Source: Pseudoduganella umbonata
GTDB lineage: Bacteria > Pseudomonadota > Gammaproteobacteria > Burkholderiales > Burkholderiaceae_D
NCBI RefSeq assembly: GCF_014192225.1
Contig: NZ_JACHXS010000004.1
Location: 1 to 64,000 of the forward strand
Length of the DNA: 64,000 bases
Reading direction: 5' to 3'
Under the pieces are notes generated by a model. It was given only the letters and a program-made list of their open reading frames with translations, did no database searches and was not told the origin of the DNA. This document shows positions 43,353-52,674 of this stretch, in pieces. A program made the position numbers and the translations under genes. Position 1 is the first letter of the stretch. Each line of letters opens with the position of its first letter.

Positions 43353-44624
43353 ATGTACTACCGCACCGGAAGATCCAGACTATTGGCCGCCCTCCTCGCA
43401 GCGACCTGCGGCGGCGCCGCTGCCGACAGCGGCCAGGACCGGGAAGGATTTCACGCCTATATGCGCGTCGGCACCGGGACCTCGGCCAGCAACGACCGCG
43501 GCCCGCAAAGCTGCTATAGCCTGGGCGGCAATACTGTGCCGTACCGCCTCGGCAACGACTGCGACTCGGTGTTCGAAGGCGGTTATACCAAGACCGTGGC
43601 GCAGTCGGGCGACGTGCAATACGTCGCCACGATCTGGGGCGCTGCCTACAGCAACAAGACCGGTTTCCAGGATGCCAAGATCGACTTGCTGAAGGGTTAT
43701 ATCGAAGCGAAGGGCCTGGACTTCCTGCGCGGTGGCACCGCATGGATCGGCAAGCGCTATTACAACCGGCCCAGCATTCACATGATGGATTTCCAGTACA
43801 TCAATTTCAGCGGCACCGGTGCCGGGCTTGACAAAGTTGGACTAGGGCCGGGGAAGTTCTCTTACGCGTTCTTCAAGGACAACGACCTCAACCTCACCGG
43901 GCCGGATGGACGGGTTCTGGACAGCACGGCCGCGATCCGGCAGAACCTGGCGTACCAGGAGTTGCCTGTCAATGCCGGCGGCACCATCGACGTTGCCCTA
44001 TCCCTCATTACGGCGCAAGGCACGGAAGCACGGGGCGAACGGCACGACGGCTGGCAGGTGTCGGTTTTCCACAAGCAGAAAAACGTGCTCGGGGGCGCCA
44101 ATACCTTCGGCATCCAGCACGGTGTCGGTCCCGGTACCGGCATTGGCGGCAGCCACGGCGGCATGGGAGCGTCCGGCAGTACGCTGCTGGGGGCGGACGT
44201 GACCCGCACGCGCATGCTCGATAACCTGTGGATTCAACCGACCTGGAATCTCGGCATGGAGATGATTGCGCTGGTCCAGAAGGACAAGTCCAACGCGAAC
44301 GGGTCGAGTACCTGGATGTCGATGGGCGTGCGCCCGGTGTACGCGCTCGCCAGGCATCTCAAGCTGATCGGGGAGTTCAGCGCGGACCGCGTGACTTCAC
44401 CTAACGGAGGCCCGGCAAAGCGGCTGACCAAGCTGACCTTCGCGCCCACCATTGCTGCTGGCCCGGATTTATGGGCACGTCCCGAATTGCGCGCATTCGT
44501 GACCTACGGCAGGTGGAACAACGCGGCAACGGCATCCGTGAATGCTGCCAACAACTCCGGACCGGTCTATAACAACGGGACAAGCGGGACTTCTTTCGGA
44601 TTCCACGCCGAAGCCTGGTTCTAA
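43353..44624 (+). CDS. LamB-type carbohydrate porin
   Basis: The 423-residue outer-membrane protein has a signal peptide ending GGAAAD, then GFHAYMRVGTGTSASN and the LamB-like Cys pair in QSCYSLGGN...GNDCDSVFEGGYT. The C-terminal region LWARPELRAFVTYGRWNNAA and the terminal EAWF are maltoporin hallmarks. It is probably an 18-stranded trimer that lets the polyol into the periplasm. Operator and position link it to the mannitol operon. Confidence 0.87.
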   Translation: MYYRTGRSRLLAALLAATCGGAAADSGQDREGFHAYMRVGTGTSASNDRGPQSCYSLGGNTVPYRLGNDCDSVFEGGYTKTVAQSGDVQYVATIWGAAYSNKTGFQDAKIDLLKGYIEAKGLDFLRGGTAWIGKRYYNRPSIHMMDFQYINFSGTGAGLDKVGLGPGKFSYAFFKDNDLNLTGPDGRVLDSTAAIRQNLAYQELPVNAGGTIDVALSLITAQGTEARGERHDGWQVSVFHKQKNVLGGANTFGIQHGVGPGTGIGGSHGGMGASGSTLLGADVTRTRMLDNLWIQPTWNLGMEMIALVQKDKSNANGSSTWMSMGVRPVYALARHLKLIGEFSADRVTSPNGGPAKRLTKLTFAPTIAAGPDLWARPELRAFVTYGRWNNAATASVNAANNSGPVYNNGTSGTSFGFHAEAWF

Positions 44625-44780
44625 ACTGCACGCCAGCAAGGCTAGCCGCCTCGCGCGCGTATGGCCATATGCCGTACGCACCGCCTCCTGCAGCAGTGCC
44701 GGTGCTTACCCAGCATCGATTGTGCTGCAGCACCCTGTCGATCGATGGGCACGGCTTATAGCCTCTTGCAGGGCGCGTTT

Positions 44781-44810
44781 CCGTGGCCGCTTCAGTTGAA
44801 GCGGCCACGG
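44781..44810. terminator. Strong bidirectional terminator-like hairpin
   Basis: CCGTGGCCGCTTCA and its exact complement TGAAGCGGCCACGG form a 14-bp stem separated by GT, flanked by GTTT and TTTCC. It lies after the porin and overlaps the last codons of the doxX relic on the other strand. Confidence 0.65.
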
Positions 44811-45125
44811 TTTCCACCGATGCTATAGCGGCCCGCACCCAGCAAGGCAACGGCGACAGCGAGGTACATTCCCTGCAATTCGCGAGTCCAGCCGCCGGTC
44901 TCGTTCAGCGAAAAGAACTGACCGGCATGCGCCAGTAACAGCGCGACGACCATGTTGACGACGACCATGAGCGCAGCTCCCCGGGTGAACAAGCCGGCCA
45001 GCATCAGCACGGGGCGATGACTTCACCAATATCTACCAGTAGCCCAGCGCGGGTGGCAAACCGATTTTGCCGAGCATACTGGTGATGAAGCCGATTCCTC
45101 CCATCAGTTTGAAATGCCGTGGAAC
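44792..45125 (-). pseudogene. DoxX-family membrane protein relic
   Basis: The C-terminal 70 codons are intact (MLAGLFTRGAALMVVVNMVVALLLAHAGQFFSLNETGGW, GMYLAVAVALLGAGRYSIGG), as expected for a DoxX/SURF4-like quinol-oxidase-type membrane protein. Upstream, FHGIS, then LMGGIGFITSMLGKIGLPPALGYW can be read only by shifting frame near 45110, and a stop follows near 45047. Everything before FHGI is replaced by a histidine-kinase fragment on the other strand. So the gene is 5'-truncated and frameshifted. Confidence 0.7.
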
Positions 45126-45310
45126 ATTTGCGTCGCGAGGACGCGCCTCGGTCGGCGGTGGGCTGGGGGATCGGCTTGCAGTGTGCACAGGCGATGGCTG
45201 AGAGCCGTGGCGGTAGCGTCTGCGTCGACAGCTCTCTTGGAACCGGAACGGCCTTCCTGGTTGATGTGTCGGTGGACTGCCGGCCTTTCGCCGGCCTATC
45301 GAGCGAGTAA
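45119..45310 (+). pseudogene. C-terminal fragment of a sensor histidine kinase (copy 3)
   Basis: The frame reads HLRREDAPRSAVGWGIGLQCAQAMAESRGG and ends DVSVDCRPFAGLSSE. It corresponds to the last 60 residues (G2 box and VDCRPF tail) of the kinases at 27343-28488 and 30265-31112. Its 5' side stops abruptly at the doxX relic. It marks a recombination junction. Confidence 0.75.
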
Positions 45311-45416
45311 CTCCCTTGCGGGCACTTCCCGATCGGCGTTTCAGCTACAGGCTGCTCATTCCCACTCGATGCGCTGTCCATAAGATAGCGCCCTCCATAT
45401 CCTGTGGTGTGCCAAA

Positions 45417-46961
45417 TCAGGCCACTGCACCTAGCTTTCTCAGCATGGGCAGAGTATGGTCACGGAACTGCACCGCGCGTTTCGTCAATTCACGCAGTTG
45501 CATCTCGTCCGATTCCACAGGTTTTCCGTCAATGACGATACGCTGTCCCTGCCGCGCCAGCACCGATGCGGCGAACGATGCCCATGCCTCGACATCGTCT
45601 TTTCCGCTCTGCGCGCGTGCCAGCGTAAACAGCTGCTGGAAGCGGTCCACCGTCATGGATCCACCTGTCGCCGGCAGTGCGAATTCATGGAAATCGGTAC
45701 TGGATTTCGCCAGCGTGCACAGATGCAAATTCAGCTTCTGCGCTTGCGGCGCGGCGCGGGCAATTACGTCGTCGTCCTGCAGGACGGCCACTTTCCCGCT
45801 ACCTGCCAAAATGAATACCGCCTGCAATACCTGCAGTTTATTCACCTGGTGCTCCCGCGCTCCACGCTCGCTCAGTTCACCGATCGTGTGGGTGCCCTGG
45901 TCCGCCAGCATGTCCAGCAACGGGCCATACACAGTCTCCTGCAGCGTCACATCGCCACGTGGACTCGTGATTTTCAGGGCGACCTGCTCGCGCGATGTCA
46001 ACATCACGATACGGCATGCGTTCAGGCGTTCTTCCTGGTCGAGCGGGCTCAGTCGCCGCGCACCGCGAACCCAGTAGTCGCGCCGGAACGTCTGGTTCAC
46101 GATGAAGTCACGGACCGTCTGGGCAAAATGCGTGTCCCCTATCTCTGCGACCAGTTTTTGCTGTTCAGGGCTGAGATTGATCGCATCGATATGATCGTGA
46201 TAGTGCGCGGAACATGCATAGGTAAGCTTGGCAGGCTCGAGCCACCGCGCCATGTGCGCAAAACCGATCGGTACCCAGTCGCGGTTGAAATATTCATGCG
46301 CGAGGTAGGCACGGTTCTGCTCTTTCGCCTTTTCAAAGCGGAGCTTGGCATTGGGGTTTGCGCGCACGAAGAGCGGATCGGTGGCAAACAGCCGTTCCAC
46401 GAAATTGAAGCTTTGGTCCACACGTGCCAGCGAACCGCTGCCGGCCGCCCCCATCACATTGGCATGCTCCGTCAGCAAATCCCGGACCGGTGCCATGCCG
46501 GCCCAGCCCGGCTGGGTGTTATAGCTGATGTAAAGAACCCCGCCGACCTTCAGCTTGCGGCGGACGAAGTCGACGATGATGCGCCTGTTCTCGTCGGAGA
46601 TCCAACTGAAAATACCGTGCAATCCGATGAAGTCGAATTCCGGCAAGTCGGTACGCAAGCAGAATTCGGAAAACGCCTGGTCGTTGAGGTGCAGGTTTGC
46701 ACCGGAGGCAGCGGCCAGTTCACGGGCGAACCCTGCCTGCGACGGATTGAAATCGGTGCCGTGCCACTCCGTTACCGACGCTGCGGCATGAATGTTGACG
46801 CTCATGCCCTGGCCGAAGCCAAGCTCGCAGGCCGTACCGTTTTCCGGCGGCACGAGTCCCGCCATCAGGAACGCCAGCTTGATACGTTGCGGGTTCAGTT
46901 CGGCGTATGTGCCAAAGGTATATCCAACGTCGGCAACGTAGCCGGCGGTCCAGTCAGACAT
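45417..46961 (-). CDS. SAM-dependent methyltransferase with methyltransferase regulatory domain (1)
   Basis: The 514-residue protein has class I motif I ACELGFGQGMSVNIHAA (about 45), motif II WHGTDFNPSQ and FDFIGLHGIFSWISDENRR, then KLKVGGVLYISYNTQPGWAGMAPVR. A helical methyltransferase regulatory domain (PF10119-like) follows. ATG 46961 has AGAGGAG upstream. Substrate unknown; relatives occur near surface-glycan or secretion genes. A paralogue of the same build lies at 61400-62941 in the same orientation. Confidence 0.85.
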   Translation of the reverse strand: MSDWTAGYVADVGYTFGTYAELNPQRIKLAFLMAGLVPPENGTACELGFGQGMSVNIHAAASVTEWHGTDFNPSQAGFARELAAASGANLHLNDQAFSEFCLRTDLPEFDFIGLHGIFSWISDENRRIIVDFVRRKLKVGGVLYISYNTQPGWAGMAPVRDLLTEHANVMGAAGSGSLARVDQSFNFVERLFATDPLFVRANPNAKLRFEKAKEQNRAYLAHEYFNRDWVPIGFAHMARWLEPAKLTYACSAHYHDHIDAINLSPEQQKLVAEIGDTHFAQTVRDFIVNQTFRRDYWVRGARRLSPLDQEERLNACRIVMLTSREQVALKITSPRGDVTLQETVYGPLLDMLADQGTHTIGELSERGAREHQVNKLQVLQAVFILAGSGKVAVLQDDDVIARAAPQAQKLNLHLCTLAKSSTDFHEFALPATGGSMTVDRFQQLFTLARAQSGKDDVEAWASFAASVLARQGQRIVIDGKPVESDEMQLRELTKRAVQFRDHTLPMLRKLGAVA

Positions 46962-47132
46962 GCAAACTCCTCTCAAGGTCTCAATGTAATATCCCGCGCC
47001 CTGTTATTTCAAGGCAGGCATGGAACCGTTGGCAATTCCCAAGGAAGACAGGCGCGGGGACGTGGATGCACGGGCACCAGCACATATTGCCATCTAGAAA
47101 TTGCGATTTTGATCACTTTACAGGACCGTACT
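46962..47132. other. Upstream region, no gene seen
   Basis: It carries the promoter of the methyltransferase gene. No other feature seen. Confidence 0.35.
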
Positions 47133-47455
47133 TGCGCTGACTAGGTAGTCGTGACCGCTTGTAGTTATAAGGTGCACTAATGAATTTCCCGACGGAGAGA
47201 AGGCTTACGGCACCGACAACGCGCAAGCACGTTCTCGGCCCAGGTCTTGGTGATGGATATTGACGGGGTCATACAAGCTGGCGCCGCACGGGTAGACAAA
47301 TCAGAAAATCGGCTACAACACCACGACATTGATCGCAGTGAGCGCGATGTACTTGGCCTTGCATGGACTTGCATGGACTTGCATGCATGGCTCTCGCAGC
47401 CACTGAACTGCCAGCTCGACCTGGTTACAATCGGCATGTACGAGACACCCGTGCA
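47133..47455 (+). pseudogene. Relic of the mtlE promoter region and 5' gene end
   Basis: 47133-47160 (GCTGACTAGGTAGTCGTGACC) matches 34927-34953. 47262-47400 follows 35151-35260 with small indels (TGGCGCCGCAC, GAGCGCG, TTGCATGGA), and the former start ATG is now ACG (47323). 47412-47450 matches mtlE codons for QFDLMTIGMYET. Roughly 145 bases between are missing, and a 10-bp unit CATGGACTTG is tandemly repeated at 47357-47384. It is a dead copy of the start of a polyol-binding-protein gene. Confidence 0.75.
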
Positions 47456-47498
47456 GACCCCTGCCGGTCAAGCCGGCTTCACCTGCACGCCCTGTTTT

Positions 47499-49691
47499 TC
47501 ACCTCAGGGCCGGCATCTTGTCCAACAATTTGTCAAGCGTGACTGGGTAATCACGCACACGAATGCCCGTGGCGTTATGGATGGCATTCGCCACCGCCGC
47601 GCTCACACCGCACAGCCCGAGTTCTCCCACGCCCTTCGCTTTCATCGGCGACGTCATCGCATCGACTTCATCGAGGAAAATGACTTCCTGGTGCGGAATG
47701 TCGGCGTGTACTGGCACCTCGTATCCAGCCAGATCATGGTTCACGAAGAAGCCCAGCCGCTTGTCGACAGCAAGCGCTTCCATGATGGCGCCGCCCACGC
47801 CCATCGTCATCGCGCCGATCACCTGGCTGCGCGCGGTCTTGGGGTTGAGGATGCGGCCGGCGGCGCAAACCGCCAGCATGCGGCGGATGCGGATTTCCGC
47901 AGTCGCGATGTCCACGCCCACCTCGACGAAATGCGCGCCGAACGTGCTTTGCTGGGCATGTCTCGCCAGGTCACCGTATTCCATCGTGTCCTCGGCGGCA
48001 ATCTCCCCGTTCGCCGCCACGTCGCGCAGCGACATCGAACGCCCGCCAGCGGCCACGACGCCCCCGGTGAAGTCTGCCTGTTCCACATCCAGGCCAGCCT
48101 TACGGGCAATCTCTTCACGCAATTTCACGCACGCAGCATAGACGCCGGCCGTCGAACTGTTTGCGCCCCACTGCCCGCCCGAACCCGCCGACACCGGAAA
48201 GTCCGAGTCGCCAAGCCGCACGGCGATGCGTTCGATCGGCAAGCCAAGCATCTCGGCAGCGGTCTGCGCGATAATGGTGTAGGAGCCGGTACCGATATCG
48301 GTCATGTCCGTCTCCACCGTTACCGTTCCATCGCGTTCCAGCCGCACCCGCGCCGCGGATTTCATGTTCATGTTGTTGCGGAAGGCCGATGCTACGCCCA
48401 TGCCGACCAGCCAGCGGCCATCGCGTACCTTTCCCGGCGTCGCGCTGCGGTTTTTCCACGCGAAGCGATCCGCTCCCTGGCGCAGACACTCGACGAAGCG
48501 GCGCTGCGAGAATCTGCGTTCGCGCTTTTGCGGGTCCACCGTGGTGTCGTTGATGATCCGGAAGGTCACCGGATCCATCTTCAGCTTTTCCGCCATTTCA
48601 TCCATCGCGATCTCCAGCGCCATCAGGCCCGGCGCCTCACCTGGCGCACGCATCGCATTGCCTTCCGGCAGATCGAGGGTGGCGAGCAGCAGCCGGGTCA
48701 TGCGGTTGGCCCCCGCGTAGAGAAGGCGGGTCTGCTGCACGGCAGTTTCCGGCTTGCCGTCCGGCAGGTTGCCGGACCAGCTCTCGTGCGCGATCGCCGA
48801 AATCCGGCCCTCGCGCGTGGCACCGATCCGGATGCGCTGAATGGTCGCCGGACGGTGGGTCGTGTTGTTGATGATCAGCGCGCGCTGCATCGTCACCTTG
48901 ACGGGGCGTCGCGCCACCCTGGCGCCCAGCGCCGCCAGCAGCGCCTCGGCACGCAGGAACAGCTTGCCGCCGAAGCCGCCGCCGATATACGGGGAAACGA
49001 GGCGCACGTTTTCCGCAGGAATGCCCAGCGTTTTGGCCAGGTCGTTCTTGGTCCAGTTGATCATCTGGTTCGAGGTCCACACCGTCAGCTTGTCGCCATC
49101 CCAGCGCGCGGTCGAGGCATACGGCTCCATCATCGCGTGCGTCTGATCCGGCGTGGTGTAGGTCGCATCGAGCCTGACCGGCGCGGCGGCAAAGCCGCCC
49201 TCGAAGTCGCCGGCGCCTACATCTTGCCTGGGGATCGACGTTGCCGATTTCATCGCGGCCGCCAGATCGTAGCTGCCCTGCTGTTTCACATAGTCCGCTT
49301 TGACGAGCGAAGCGGCCGCGCGGGCTTGTTCGAACGTTTCGGCAACGACCAGGGCGATCGCCTGGTGATAATGATCGATCTCGGGTCCGCCCAGCAGCCT
49401 GGCGGTATTGAAATTGCCCAGCCCGAGCTTGCCCGCATTCTCATGGGTGACGACAGCAATGACTCCCGGCGCACGCCGGGCCGCAGCCGTGTCGATCGCA
49501 GCGATCCTGCCTTTGGCAATCGCCGCGCCGACGACATGGCCGTAGACTGCGCCGGGCACCGCTGCATGCTGCTCATAGGCATAGGGCGCGGTGCCAGTAG
49601 TTTTCAACGGGCCGTCGATCCGGTCGGCCGGCTTGCCGACGACCCGCAGGCGGTCAATCGGATTGGTGGTGGCTGCTGTAGTGAATTTCAT
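47499..49691 (-). CDS. paoC: Aldehyde oxidoreductase, molybdopterin-binding subunit PaoC-like (module 1)
   Basis: The 730-residue xanthine-dehydrogenase-family large subunit has [31 protein letters not shown] at the N-terminus, [11 protein letters not shown] (Moco site), [50 protein letters not shown] and the catalytic Glu in [14 protein letters not shown] near the C-terminus. With PaoA and PaoB it forms a periplasmic oxidoreductase that oxidises aromatic and other aldehydes to acids. It is last in the leftward paoABC operon, 4 bases from paoB. A paoD-type chaperone is not present in the window. Confidence 0.92.
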   Translation of the reverse strand: MKFTTAATTNPIDRLRVVGKPADRIDGPLKTTGTAPYAYEQHAAVPGAVYGHVVGAAIAKGRIAAIDTAAARRAPGVIAVVTHENAGKLGLGNFNTARLLGGPEIDHYHQAIALVVAETFEQARAAASLVKADYVKQQGSYDLAAAMKSATSIPRQDVGAGDFEGGFAAAPVRLDATYTTPDQTHAMMEPYASTARWDGDKLTVWTSNQMINWTKNDLAKTLGIPAENVRLVSPYIGGGFGGKLFLRAEALLAALGARVARRPVKVTMQRALIINNTTHRPATIQRIRIGATREGRISAIAHESWSGNLPDGKPETAVQQTRLLYAGANRMTRLLLATLDLPEGNAMRAPGEAPGLMALEIAMDEMAEKLKMDPVTFRIINDTTVDPQKRERRFSQRRFVECLRQGADRFAWKNRSATPGKVRDGRWLVGMGVASAFRNNMNMKSAARVRLERDGTVTVETDMTDIGTGSYTIIAQTAAEMLGLPIERIAVRLGDSDFPVSAGSGGQWGANSSTAGVYAACVKLREEIARKAGLDVEQADFTGGVVAAGGRSMSLRDVAANGEIAAEDTMEYGDLARHAQQSTFGAHFVEVGVDIATAEIRIRRMLAVCAAGRILNPKTARSQVIGAMTMGVGGAIMEALAVDKRLGFFVNHDLAGYEVPVHADIPHQEVIFLDEVDAMTSPMKAKGVGELGLCGVSAAVANAIHNATGIRVRDYPVTLDKLLDKMPALR

Positions 49692-49695
49692 GTCC

Positions 49696-50649
49696 TCATG
49701 CTCCCCGTGCTTCGGCTAGTACCGCATCGATCGTGCGCTGCACCAGTACCACTTTGAAGGCGTTCTCGTCGGTCGTGCGTGCGCCCGCGAGCAACCCCTC
49801 AGTCACCGCCTTGCCACCGCGCGGCAGAGCCTGTTCTGCGCCCGGCACGCGCCATGGCTTGTGCGCCACGCCGCCAAGGGTCACGCGGCCGCCGCCGTCG
49901 GGCTGCACCACTGCCGCCACCGAGATCAGTGCAAAGGCGTAGGATGCGCGGTCGCGCACCTTGTGATAGAAGTGCTTGCCGCCGAGCGGCTTGGGCAGCG
50001 TGACCGCAGTGATCAGTTCGCCCGGCTGCAACGCGTGTTCAATATGCGGCGTATTGCCTGGCAGGCGGTAGAAATCGGCGATCGGAATCGTGCGCGCCTT
50101 GCCGTCCGGGTTGACGGTCTCGACGCCCGCGTCGAGCAGCTGCATGGCCACTGCCATGTCGCTTGGATGCGTCGCGATACACGCATCGCTCTGACCGACG
50201 ATCGCATGGCCCCGTGTAAAGCCGCCGATTGCCGCACAGCCGCTGCCGGGCACGCGTTTGTTGCAGGCCATGTTGGTGTCGTAGAAGTACGGGCAGCGTG
50301 TGCGCTGCAGCAGGTTGCCGGCCGTGGTGGCCTTGTTGCGCAGCTGGGCCGAGGCGCCCGCCAGCAGCGCACGCGACAGCACGCCGTAGTCGCGGCGCAC
50401 GCGCGCATCCGCCGCCAGGTCGGTGTTTCGTACCAGGGCGCCGATGCGCAGGCCGCCCTCCGGCGTTGGCTCGACCTTGTCGAGACCGAGGCCATTGACG
50501 TCGATCAGATGGGCCGGCGTCTCGATTTCGAGCTTCATCAAGTCCAGCAGGTTCGTGCCACCGGCAATGAAACGCGTGTTCGGCTTTTGCAGCGCCGCGG
50601 CTGCCGCTTCGGCCGGTGTTTTTGCGCGTTGGTAAGTGAATGCCTTCAT
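49696..50649 (-). CDS. paoB: Aldehyde oxidoreductase, FAD-binding subunit PaoB-like (module 1)
   Basis: The 317-residue FAD subunit has [28 protein letters not shown] (FAD loop) and [40 protein letters not shown]. The four nearby Cys residues are where E. coli PaoB carries its unusual [4Fe-4S] cluster. It links the iron-sulphur subunit to the Moco subunit. Its start overlaps the paoA stop by ATGA. Confidence 0.92.
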   Translation of the reverse strand: MKAFTYQRAKTPAEAAAAALQKPNTRFIAGGTNLLDLMKLEIETPAHLIDVNGLGLDKVEPTPEGGLRIGALVRNTDLAADARVRRDYGVLSRALLAGASAQLRNKATTAGNLLQRTRCPYFYDTNMACNKRVPGSGCAAIGGFTRGHAIVGQSDACIATHPSDMAVAMQLLDAGVETVNPDGKARTIPIADFYRLPGNTPHIEHALQPGELITAVTLPKPLGGKHFYHKVRDRASYAFALISVAAVVQPDGGGRVTLGGVAHKPWRVPGAEQALPRGGKAVTEGLLAGARTTDENAFKVVLVQRTIDAVLAEARGA

Positions 50650-51299
50650 GCCTTGCCTCCCCCGACTTCGGTGATCGCGTCGACGATGTTTGAATAAGCA
50701 CCGCAGCGGCAGATATTGCCGCTCATGCGCTCGCGGATTTCGGCCGCCGACAGCAGCGGCTTCGCGTTCAGGTCGGCGCTTGCGTGGCTGGGAATGCCGC
50801 GCCGCACCTCGTCAAGTACCGCCACGGCCGAGCAGATCTGGCCTGGCGTACAGTAGCCGCACTGGTAGCCGTCATGCTTGATGAAGGCGGCCTGCATTGG
50901 ATGCAGCTTGCCGGGCTGGCCCAGGCCTTCGATCGTCGTGACCTCGGCCCCTTCATGCATCACCGCCAGGCTGAGGCAGGAATTGATGCGGCGGCCATCG
51001 ACGATCACGGTGCAGGCACCGCATTGGCCCTGGTCGCAGCCCTTCTTGGTACCCGTCAGGTGCAGGTGCTCGCGCAGCAGGTCGAGCAACGTGGTGCGGG
51101 TGTCGACGTCCAGCTCGACCTGCCGGCCATTGACGCGCAGCGCGACCTTGCCCGTCGCCGGCGCGGGGGTCGATGCCGCCGTGCCCGCTTCGGCCAGCGC
51201 CTGTGCATGGCCAACGGCCGGCAGCGCGGTAGCGGTCGCGGACAGGGCGCCGGTGATCAGCAGGTCACGCCGGGTCTGATTGATGTCATGGTGGTCCAT
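50646..51299 (-). CDS. paoA: Aldehyde oxidoreductase, [2Fe-2S] subunit PaoA-like with Tat signal (module 1)
   Basis: The 217-residue protein has a Tat signal ([25 protein letters not shown]). The first cluster is in [14 protein letters not shown]...INSCLS and the second in [12 protein letters not shown]...[11 protein letters not shown]. It exports the folded complex to the periplasm and passes electrons. ATG 51299 is preceded by AAGGAAGC; a TTG 6 codons earlier is also possible. It heads the leftward paoABC operon. Confidence 0.92.
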   Translation of the reverse strand: MDHHDINQTRRDLLITGALSATATALPAVGHAQALAEAGTAASTPAPATGKVALRVNGRQVELDVDTRTTLLDLLREHLHLTGTKKGCDQGQCGACTVIVDGRRINSCLSLAVMHEGAEVTTIEGLGQPGKLHPMQAAFIKHDGYQCGYCTPGQICSAVAVLDEVRRGIPSHASADLNAKPLLSAAEIRERMSGNICRCGAYSNIVDAITEVGGGKA

Positions 51300-51375
51300 C
51301 GGGATGCTTCCTTTCAATTCGGGAATGCGTGGCGGACATTGGCATCGCGGCAGGCACGGCGCCGCATGGGGTCAT

Positions 51376-51500
51376 GGTTCATTGAAGACTTCCTTGGCGA
51401 TCAGGATCGGCCCCCACGCCATTCGGCCAGCCGGTATAGAACGCAAGATGCGTGATGGCCTCCACCAGTTCCGCTTCCGTCAAGCCATTCTGTCGGCAAG
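51376..51500 (-). pseudogene. Carboxymuconolactone decarboxylase-family relic
   Basis: One frame gives QNGLTEAELVEAITHLAFYTGWPN, the C-terminal signature of AhpD/CMD-like proteins. A one-base shift is then needed to reach ILIAKEVFNEP and a stop. The N-terminal part is missing or merged with sequence after the cupin gene. It sits between cupin and paoA, suggesting the original module had a CMD gene. Confidence 0.65.
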
Positions 51501-51561
51501 GCGGTGCCAAGGATGCTTCTGACCAGATGTTTCATCGGTGGTTTCTGTCGATGACGATGGT

Positions 51562-52038
51562 TCATGGCTGGTACTGCGCGTCGCTGACCTTCTCCATCCA
51601 GTCGGTCGTCTTGCCGTCCAGCGATTCGGTGATCGCTACGTGGCTCATGCCTGTCGAAACACTCGCGCCGTGCCAGTGCTTGGCACCGGGGGGAATCGAG
51701 ACAACATCGCCAGGATGGATTTCCTGCTGCGCCCCGCCCCATTGCTGCACGCGGCCCACGCCCGAGGTCACGATCAGGGTCTGGCCCAGCGGGTGGACAT
51801 GCCATGCCGTCCTCGCCCCGGGTTCAAATGTGACCACGCCGCCGGAAACGCGGCCGGGCGCGGACGCCCGGAATGGCGAGTCGACGCGCACAGAACCGGT
51901 GAAATTCTGGGCCGGTCCGGCGCGGGAGGGCTGCGAGCCGGCACGGTTGACCGTTACGCTTGCCTGTGCCTGTTCCGCGGCACACGCCGCGCCGATTGCA
52001 CTCGACAGTGTCATGGCGACCAGGGCGCTTTTCATCAT
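51562..52038 (-). CDS. Periplasmic cupin protein (module 1)
   Basis: The 158-residue secreted single-domain cupin has signal peptide [20 protein letters not shown], motif [24 protein letters not shown] and [18 protein letters not shown], providing metal-binding His residues. It is a close paralogue of the cupin at 60046-60534 (same tail ATDWMEKV..DAQYQ). Cupins of this type often accompany CMD and aldo/keto reductase genes. Function unproven, perhaps detoxification. Confidence 0.85.
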   Translation of the reverse strand: MMKSALVAMTLSSAIGAACAAEQAQASVTVNRAGSQPSRAGPAQNFTGSVRVDSPFRASAPGRVSGGVVTFEPGARTAWHVHPLGQTLIVTSGVGRVQQWGGAQQEIHPGDVVSIPPGAKHWHGASVSTGMSHVAITESLDGKTTDWMEKVSDAQYQP

Positions 52039-52080
52039 GGGGGTATCTTTCGTATCGAGGTTGGAAACAGGCTCGCCGCT

Positions 52081-52213
52081 CACACCGTGCGCGGCAGGCG
52101 GACCAGGGCTTGTCCAGCGTGATCGGATGATCGCTCACGCTGACGCCATCGCGTTGTGGACGGCATCGACGATAGCGGCAGGCACGCCGCCGATTCCTGG
52201 TAAGCCTCCGACT
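52081..52213 (-). pseudogene. Relic of a paoC 3' end
   Basis: Read leftward, GIGGVPAAIVDAVHNAM...SDHPITLDK matches the C-terminus of PaoC ([29 protein letters not shown]). A missing stretch and a stop after MASA show it is dead. It lies directly upstream of the module 1 cupin, mirroring the paoC-AKR-cupin order of module 2. So another paoC once preceded this cupin. Confidence 0.7.
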
Positions 52214-52674
52214 TGCATTTTCTTCACTGTACCGGACAAGACTGAAAATGATTAGCTACAAAATATCGCAAGGCGTTATTAGTAGAACTAATCAATGGGA
52301 ACCGCCAAGAGCCGATGAACCGGTGCTCCGGTGCTCTATGCCGTAAGTGTTTGATGGCCTTCGCCCTGAAGCGGGTTGCTTTGTGTAGCCAGCCAACTCA
52401 TGGCGCTTGTGCCCATTCCTGCGCCGAATCGATGGCCCGCATCGATCCATGCAGTATCCGACTGACGTTCCATGTTTTCACAGCACCGCGACGCCGTTGC
52501 ATAACCGCAGCGGGGCAATCCCCGGATCGGTTTAACTGCCTGACTCATAAGCGCCACTAATTAGCTCATGCGGATTCCACCTCTTAATCACTGCCTGCAC
52601 ACGCGCTATAGTTGGCGTCAAACGAACGAGCCAGCGCTTTGGCAACGATGACTACAGAAAAAGAGGATCGAGTC
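52214..52674. other. Divergent regulatory region with LysR-type box
   Basis: It contains the perfect inverted repeat at 52278-52292. No gene is supported to the right of it up to the MFS gene, although short frames exist. Confidence 0.4.
52278..52292. promoter_or_regulatory. ATTAG-N5-CTAAT box 1
   Basis: ATTAGTAGAACTAAT is a perfect inverted repeat with the T-N11-A layout of LysR-type regulator sites. Similar boxes lie at 55176-55190 and 63806-63820. Confidence 0.55.

Noticed and set aside
47247..49757. Rightward 836-codon frame, the longest in the window
   Set aside because: Most of it is antisense to paoC module 1; only its first part overlaps the mtlE relic, where the similarity is to a dead gene.
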